Shown piece by piece: positions 13,893 through 18,170 of a stretch of 18,170 nt of DNA (its first letter is position 1; each line of letters opens with the position of its first letter). The stretch is from an uncultured Sutterella sp. (GTDB lineage Bacteria; Pseudomonadota; Gammaproteobacteria; Burkholderiales; Burkholderiaceae_F): NCBI GenBank assembly GCA_900546995.1, contig URFF01000036.1, positions 1-18,170 on the forward strand. The letters are read 5' to 3'. The notes under the pieces are model-generated. The model was not told the DNA's origin. It saw only the letters and a program-made list of their open reading frames with translations, and did no database searches. Made by a program: the position numbers and the translations under genes.

Positions 13893-16043
13893 ATGCGTCC
13901 AATTAAAATCGCCGTGAGCGCAGGCTACGAAGAAACGATTCACTGCGAACGAGAAACGGTTTGCCTTGATGATGCTGATCTGACGGAAGTTTCCGCTGTC
14001 GTCATTTCCAGCAAAGATATTCAAGCTGGAAAACTTGATCGCATCCGCAAGCTTCATCTCAATTTACCGATTTTTACCGTAAGCGAACCGAATATCGCCT
14101 TGCCCAACGAGGCCTTTTACGGCGTTTTGGATACCAACCCGACCAATCGTGATTTTTACGGTCGCCAGGTTGATCAAGCCGCAAAAAAATATGAGTCGCA
14201 AATGCTGCCGCCATTTTTCGGTAGCCTCGTTGACTATGTCCAAGCCGGTAACGTTCAATTTGATTGCCCCGGGCACCAAGGCGGCGCATTTTTCCGCCGT
14301 CATCCCGCCGGACGCGCTTTTTATGATTTTTTCGGTGAATCGATTTTCCGCGCCGATCTCTGTAACGCCGACGTCTCCATGGGCGATCTGCTCATTCATG
14401 AAGGGGCCCCTTTTGCCGCGCAACAAGCCGCCGCAAAAATTTATAACGCCGATAAAACCTATTTCGTTTTAAACGGAACATCTGCGTCCAATAAGGTGGT
14501 TCTTAACGCCGTTCTCACGCCCGGCGACTTGGTTTTATTTGACCGAAACAACCACAAGTCAAACCATCACGGCGCGCTTTTACAGGCCGGAGCGACACCG
14601 GTGTATCTTGAAACGGCCAGAAACCCCTATGGGTTTATCGGCGGCATTGACGCGCACTGCTTCGATGAAAAATATTTGCGCGACTTGGTACGTGAAGTAG
14701 CGCCTGAAAAAGCCGATGCCAAACGCCCCTTCCGCTTGGCGGTCATTCAGTTGGGCACCTATGACGGCACGATCTATAACGCCCGTCAGGTGGTCGATAC
14801 CATTGGTCACCTTTGTGATTACATCCTTTTTGATTCGGCTTGGGTGGGCTATGAACAGTTCATTCCAATGATGAAAGACTGTTCACCGCTCTTGCTGGAA
14901 CTGGGTCCTGACGATCCCGGCATTTTTGTCACGCAATCCGTTCACAAACAGCAAGCCGGTTTTTCACAAACCTCTCAAATTCACAAAAAAGACAGCCACA
15001 TCAAGGGTCAAGATCGATATGTGCCGCATAAGCGCGTCAATAACGCGTTCATGATGCACGCTTCCACGAGTCCCTTTTATCCGCTTTTTGCCGCCTTGGA
15101 TGTCAACGCGAAAATGCACGAAGGCGAACTCGGAAAAGCGCTTTGGTTAGACTGCGTCAAGGTCGGTATTGAAGCCCGCAAATTACTGCTGAAAACTTGC
15201 CGCCACATCCGTCCGTTCATTCCCGATCAAATTGACGGCAAACCGTGGGAAAGTTTTGATACCGAAGAGATGGCGCACGATTTGAAGTTCTTCGACTTCA
15301 AACCCGGTGAAAAATGGCATGCTTTCGAGGGCTACGGCGAAAAACAATATTTCGTGGATCCGTGCAAGTTCTTACTCACCACACCCGGCATTAACACGGA
15401 AACGGGTGAGTACGAAGACTTTGGAGTTCCGGCCACGATTCTTGCCAATTACTTGCGTGAAAACAACATCGTGCCGGAAAAGTGCGATCTCAATTCGATT
15501 CTCTTTTTGATGACGCCGGCCGAAGACACGGCGAAGATGACGCATTTAGTGATGCAAATCAAGCGTTTTGAAGAGCTTTTAGACGCAGATGCACCACTTG
15601 ACGTTGTTTTACCGAGTATTTACCGCGCTCACGAAGAACGCTATCGCGGCTACACGATTCGTCAGTTGTGCCAAGAAATGCACGACTTCTATAAGAGCCG
15701 CGATGTCAAGGCACTGCAAAAAGCCATGTTCCGCAAAGCGCATTTCCCGAAGATGGCGATGCTGCCGCAACAGGCGCACTATGAATTCATTCGCGGTCAC
15801 GTTGAATTAGTGCCCCTTGAAAAAGCTCGTGGACGAATCGCCGCCGAAGGGGCGCTACCCTATCCTCCGGGTGTGCTTTGCTGTGTGCCGGGTGAAGTCT
15901 GGGATGGCCCGGTCTTAGAGTACTTCCTTGCGCTTGAAGAAGGCATCAACCGCATGCCTGGGTTCGCCCCAGAATTGCAAGGCGTTTACATTCAAACTGA
16001 TCCCGATGGTCGCAAGCGCGCTTACGGCTACGTTTTGCGTTAA
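13893..16043 (+). CDS. speC: Ornithine decarboxylase (SpeC/SpeF family)
   Basis: This PLP-dependent enzyme converts ornithine to putrescine, the first polyamine step. The start at 13893 gives 716 aa (E. coli SpeC 711) and MRPIKIAVS; an extra 17 in-frame codons upstream are not family-like. The order is an N-terminal wing domain, then the fold-type I core with FVLNGTSASNKVV (about residues 191-203), LFDRNNHKSNHHGAL, IQLGTYDGTIYNARQV, the segment FDSAWVGYEQF, and the PLP lysine in TQSVHKQQAGFSQTS (Lys352). The C-terminal domain contains DFGVPATILANYLREN, RQLCQEMHD and EGALPYPPGVLC. The match to E. coli ornithine decarboxylase is dense throughout and better than to the lysine or arginine enzymes. 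No PotE antiporter follows, which favours the biosynthetic SpeC role over inducible SpeF. The mtaD-like gene follows after 59 bases. Confidence 0.95.
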   Translation: MRPIKIAVSAGYEETIHCERETVCLDDADLTEVSAVVISSKDIQAGKLDRIRKLHLNLPIFTVSEPNIALPNEAFYGVLDTNPTNRDFYGRQVDQAAKKYESQMLPPFFGSLVDYVQAGNVQFDCPGHQGGAFFRRHPAGRAFYDFFGESIFRADLCNADVSMGDLLIHEGAPFAAQQAAAKIYNADKTYFVLNGTSASNKVVLNAVLTPGDLVLFDRNNHKSNHHGALLQAGATPVYLETARNPYGFIGGIDAHCFDEKYLRDLVREVAPEKADAKRPFRLAVIQLGTYDGTIYNARQVVDTIGHLCDYILFDSAWVGYEQFIPMMKDCSPLLLELGPDDPGIFVTQSVHKQQAGFSQTSQIHKKDSHIKGQDRYVPHKRVNNAFMMHASTSPFYPLFAALDVNAKMHEGELGKALWLDCVKVGIEARKLLLKTCRHIRPFIPDQIDGKPWESFDTEEMAHDLKFFDFKPGEKWHAFEGYGEKQYFVDPCKFLLTTPGINTETGEYEDFGVPATILANYLRENNIVPEKCDLNSILFLMTPAEDTAKMTHLVMQIKRFEELLDADAPLDVVLPSIYRAHEERYRGYTIRQLCQEMHDFYKSRDVKALQKAMFRKAHFPKMAMLPQQAHYEFIRGHVELVPLEKARGRIAAEGALPYPPGVLCCVPGEVWDGPVLEYFLALEEGINRMPGFAPELQGVYIQTDPDGRKRAYGYVLR

Positions 16044-16102
16044 TTCGTTTGACTTGGGGGTAAGACTTCGGGCGCTTGTCCCACCTTTAATTGCGAGAGA
16101 TC

Positions 16103-17424
16103 ATGCACGTTAATACACTGATTCACGCTGGTGCCGTCATGCCGATGGCACCTGTTAACACGGTTTTGGCGCATCATAGTGTGCTCATTGATGACGGGAA
16201 AATTGTTGCTGTATTGCCCACTCAGGACTGTTCATCCATTACCGCTGACAATGTTTTTGAGCTCCCGAATCATATCGTTTTACCGGGATTCGTGAACGCT
16301 CACACCCATGCGCCGATGAATCTTTTACGGGGCATGGGGGCCGACCTTTCCCTCATGGACTGGCTACAAACCAAAATTTGGCCTGCCGAGGGCAAATTAA
16401 TGAGTCCAGAATTTTGCTACGAAGGATCACTTTTAGCCGCCGAAGAAATGATTCGTAGTGGCATTACCTGCGCAAGCGACCACTACTTTTTCTCCGAAGA
16501 CATTGCGCGAGCCTTTACCGATGCCGGCATGAAGTGCTCGCGCAGTGCTCCGTCTCTGGCATTGTGATCGGATTCCCGTCGGCGATGGCAAAAAACGATG
16601 ACGAGTATTTGCACTGCGCTGAAGCGCTTTTTGAGCGCTTTGAGGGCAACCGCTCCGTTCGTGTCACAGTGGGCCCGCATGCGCCCTACACGGTGTGCGA
16701 TGAAACACTCGTGAAAGTTCGCGATTTAGCGCTTCGACACAATGCGAAAATTCACATGCACGTGGATGAAACCCGAACGGAAATCAAGGAGTCGATGCAA
16801 CAGTATGGCGTTCGTCCGGTCGAACGTTTAAACCGCTTGGGCCTCATCAATGAAAATTTCATCGCCGTACACTGCGTGCATCCCGATGAAAACGAACAGG
16901 CCCTTCTTGCCAACGCCAAGGCAAGCGTTGTGCATTGTCCCTGTTCGAATTTGAAGTTGGCAAGCGGCTTTGCCCCCATTGCCCGCATGATGCGACAAGG
17001 CATCAATGTCGCAATCGGCACCGATGGTGTCGCAAGTAACGATAAACTGGATCTTTTGGGCGAAACGCGGCTCGCGGCGATGCTCGGTAAGGCCGTCACG
17101 GGCGACACGACTAGCATGAAAGTGGCGGATTTGCTTTACTGCGCAACCTTGGGTGGCGCAAAAGCGCTCGGTTGGGACGATCGAATCGGTTCGCTCGAAA
17201 AAGGCAAAGATGCCGACCTGATTGCCGTTGATTTAGGTGGCTTTGACACCCAACCCGTTTACGACCCGGCCAGCCAACTCCTCTATAGCGCAGGACGAGA
17301 AGACATTTCTCACGTTTGGGTGGACGGTCACCTTGTTGTGCAAAAACAACAAACCGTCATGCATCGGCAACTAGACGAAAAAAAGTTACAGAAAATGGCC
17401 CAAACGTGGCAGAATAGAATTTAG
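16103..17424 (+). pseudogene. mtaD: Frameshifted methylthioadenosine/S-adenosylhomocysteine deaminase (TRZ/ATZ family)
   Basis: Two overlapping frames together encode one amidohydrolase-superfamily deaminase of about 440 aa, similar to MtaD, which converts methylthioadenosine (or SAH) to the inosine form. Frame one (ATG 16103, after GAGAG) has the PGFVNAHTHAPMNLLRG metal motif and runs through SDHYFFSEDIARAFTDAGMK. It then reads nonsense to a TGA ending at 16567. Frame two is homologous from about 16534 on (VLAQCSVSGIVIGFPSAMAKN), with HMHVDETRTE, VHCVHPDE, HCPCSNLKLASG and GTDGVASNDKLDLLGE, ending at 17424. One missing G near 16533 (AAGTG for AAGGTG) explains the break; everything else looks intact, so it is either very recent decay or a sequence error. 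The total length of one base under a codon multiple agrees. It probably shares a transcript with speC. Confidence 0.85.
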
Positions 17425-17430
17425 TATTGG

Positions 17431-17474
17431 TTGGTTTCCCCAGAGGGCCACTCGCGAGGGCGGTGGGAAACCGA
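17431..17474 (+). repeat. Large nested inverted repeat upstream of ompA-like gene
   Basis: TTGGTTTCCC (17431-17440) pairs with GGGAAACCGA (17465-17474) over ten base pairs including one G-T. Inside is a smaller stem, GCC-A-CT with AG-GGC, around CGCG. No T-run follows. It lies 7 bases after the mtaD stop and about 66 bases before the ompA start, so it may be a mRNA-stabilising 5' structure or a processing/termination site for the upstream transcript. Confidence 0.55.
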
Positions 17475-17539
17475 CTTGTATGGCGCCTGCGGTCGCCACA
17501 GGTTGTATTACCGCAAAAATCCAATTGGAGAAAATTATT

Positions 17540-18118
17540 ATGAAAAAAAGTATTGTTTTGAGCGCCGCTATGCTCGCCCTTCTCGCTACGAGCGGTATGG
17601 CCAGCGCCGCTGACGCCTTCCCGTATGTTAAGGCTTCCAACGGCTCCATCGTTCATTCTGGTTATGGCCTTTGCGTTCGCACCGGCTACTGGACCCCGGC
17701 TTTGGCCGAAGGTACGGGCTGCGACGGTGACGTGGCTAACACCGGCAAGATCGTTTTGGCTGCTGACACGCTCTTTGACGTGAACTCCGCCAAGTTGAAA
17801 CCCGAAGGTCTCAACATGTTGCAAGAATTGGTTGCCCGTATGTCCGGCTTGAATGTTGAAGTCGTGATGGCAACCGGTTACACCGACCGTACGGGTCCGG
17901 ATGCTTACAACCAAGCTTTGAGCGAACGTCGTGCTCAATCCGTGAAGGACTTCATGGTTGCACAAGGCGTGCCAGCTGACAAGATCCAAACCGAAGGCAA
18001 GGGTCCTGCTGATCCGGTCGTGACCTGCTCTGACGAAGGTCCGCGCGCTGACGTGATCGCCTGCTTGGCTCCGAACCGCCGCGCTGTCGTTGAAGTGGTT
18101 GGTACCCGCGCTCAATAA
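17540..18118 (+). CDS. ompA: OmpA family outer-membrane/peptidoglycan-associated protein
   Basis: The 192-aa exported protein has a clear signal peptide (MKKS, hydrophobic run, cleavage after ASA at residue 23). A short linker typical of Burkholderiales OmpA proteins follows (GLCVRTGYWTPA...GTGCDGD), then the OmpA/MotB peptidoglycan-binding domain from about residue 75: KIVLAADTLFDVNSAKLKPEG, TGYTDRTGPDAYNQALSERRAQSV with the expected Asp and Arg contacts, and a final PNRRAVVEV. It lacks the eight-stranded beta-barrel of E. coli OmpA, so it probably sits in the periplasm, anchoring cell wall to envelope partners. Two cysteines in the domain tail may form a disulfide. The start at 17540 has GGAG nine bases upstream and gives the signal peptide directly. 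The codons are those of a highly expressed gene (CGT, GGT, AAG, GTT). Confidence 0.95.
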   Translation: MKKSIVLSAAMLALLATSGMASAADAFPYVKASNGSIVHSGYGLCVRTGYWTPALAEGTGCDGDVANTGKIVLAADTLFDVNSAKLKPEGLNMLQELVARMSGLNVEVVMATGYTDRTGPDAYNQALSERRAQSVKDFMVAQGVPADKIQTEGKGPADPVVTCSDEGPRADVIACLAPNRRAVVEVVGTRAQ

Positions 18119-18120
18119 TT

Positions 18121-18132
18121 AGTGGATCCACT
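18121..18132. repeat. Perfect 12-bp palindrome after ompA-like gene
   Basis: AGTGGATCCACT is self-complementary and lies two bases after the stop codon. It has no T-run and no loop, so it is not a standard terminator. It may be chance or a protein site. Confidence 0.3.
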
Positions 18133-18153
18133 TGTCCATTAGTTAATTGTGAA

Positions 18154-18170
18154 GGCGCTCTGATTCAGAG
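18154..18170 (+). terminator. Probable terminator of ompA-like gene, cut by window end
   Basis: CTCTG (18158-18162) pairs with CAGAG (18166-18170) around a 3-base loop, preceded by GGCG that would extend the stem if CGCC follows outside the window. The T-run expected for a terminator would lie beyond the last base, so this is a prediction. Confidence 0.5.

Noticed and set aside
13728..14057. A 109-codon minus-strand open frame in the gyrA-speC intergenic region
   Set aside because: More than half overlaps the speC coding start in antisense, there is no recognisable motif, and no ribosome site supports it.
16526..16567. Programmed -1 ribosomal frameshifting in mtaD
   Set aside because: The site CATGAAGTGC lacks a slippery heptamer and no clear pseudoknot follows, and this family is not known to use frameshifting. 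An indel is simpler.
17357..18115. A 252-codon open frame on the minus strand, opposite ompA
   Set aside because: Antisense shadow of a highly expressed gene with biased codons; the OmpA domain on the plus strand is unmistakable.
1..18170. Mobile elements, CRISPR arrays, tRNA or rRNA genes
   Set aside because: I saw no transposase, integrase or phage proteins, no regularly spaced repeats, and no tRNA-like cloverleaf or rRNA sequence in the non-coding gaps.

Overview
The window reads as ordinary chromosome of a betaproteobacterium, most likely a Burkholderiales member of the Sutterellaceae type (Sutterella, Parasutterella, Turicimonas). This placement is inferred from protein resemblance and gene order, not from a search. 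The clues are the run gyrA - cmk - rpsA - ihfB, an OmpA-type protein with the Burkholderiales mature N-terminus, and an mtaD-like gene near gyrA. Several genes handle amino acids and peptides, which suits an amino-acid-scavenging gut organism. I see no CRISPR array, insertion sequence, prophage, rRNA or tRNA gene.

Layout. Positions 1-135 (+) hold the 3' end of a gene, possibly PflX-like radical SAM, followed by a terminator. On the minus strand, read from 5185 down to 217, lies a compact probable operon: proB, proA, a secreted Sel1-repeat protein overlapping the end of proA, and an AbgA-type amidohydrolase. Upstream of it, a second minus-strand unit (7726 to 5305) encodes an unassigned membrane transporter and an M20D amidohydrolase, ending in a clear terminator at 5251-5278. 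Its upstream region carries a good sigma70-like promoter and three inverted repeats. Next on the minus strand come ihfB (with its terminator), rpsA with a long structured leader, cmk, and gyrA with a strong terminator just before cmk. From a 330-bp AT-rich divergent intergenic region, the plus strand carries speC (ornithine decarboxylase), a single-base-frameshifted mtaD-like deaminase gene, and an ompA-like gene whose own terminator is probably cut by the window end.

How the genes fit together. ProB and ProA carry out the first two steps of proline synthesis from glutamate. The two M20 amidohydrolases would release free amino acids from N-acyl amino acids, and the linked transporter may import their substrate or product. 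SpeC makes putrescine. MtaD, if intact, would deaminate methylthioadenosine, the by-product of spermidine synthesis, which gives the speC-mtaD pairing metabolic sense. CMK, S1, IHF-beta and GyrA are housekeeping functions in nucleotide supply, translation and chromosome topology.

Points most worth a second look are: isoleucine in GyrA at the position equivalent to E. coli Ser83 (a known quinolone-resistance position); the frameshift in mtaD; two tandem terminator-like hairpins in the rpsA leader; TAGGC/GCCTA inverted repeats on both sides of the transporter promoter; the loss of the usual genes between gyrA and cmk; and a proBA pair of Firmicutes-like character. I did not find strong evidence of a wholly new system. 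The least characterised parts are the transporter-amidohydrolase unit and the Sel1 protein coupled to proA.
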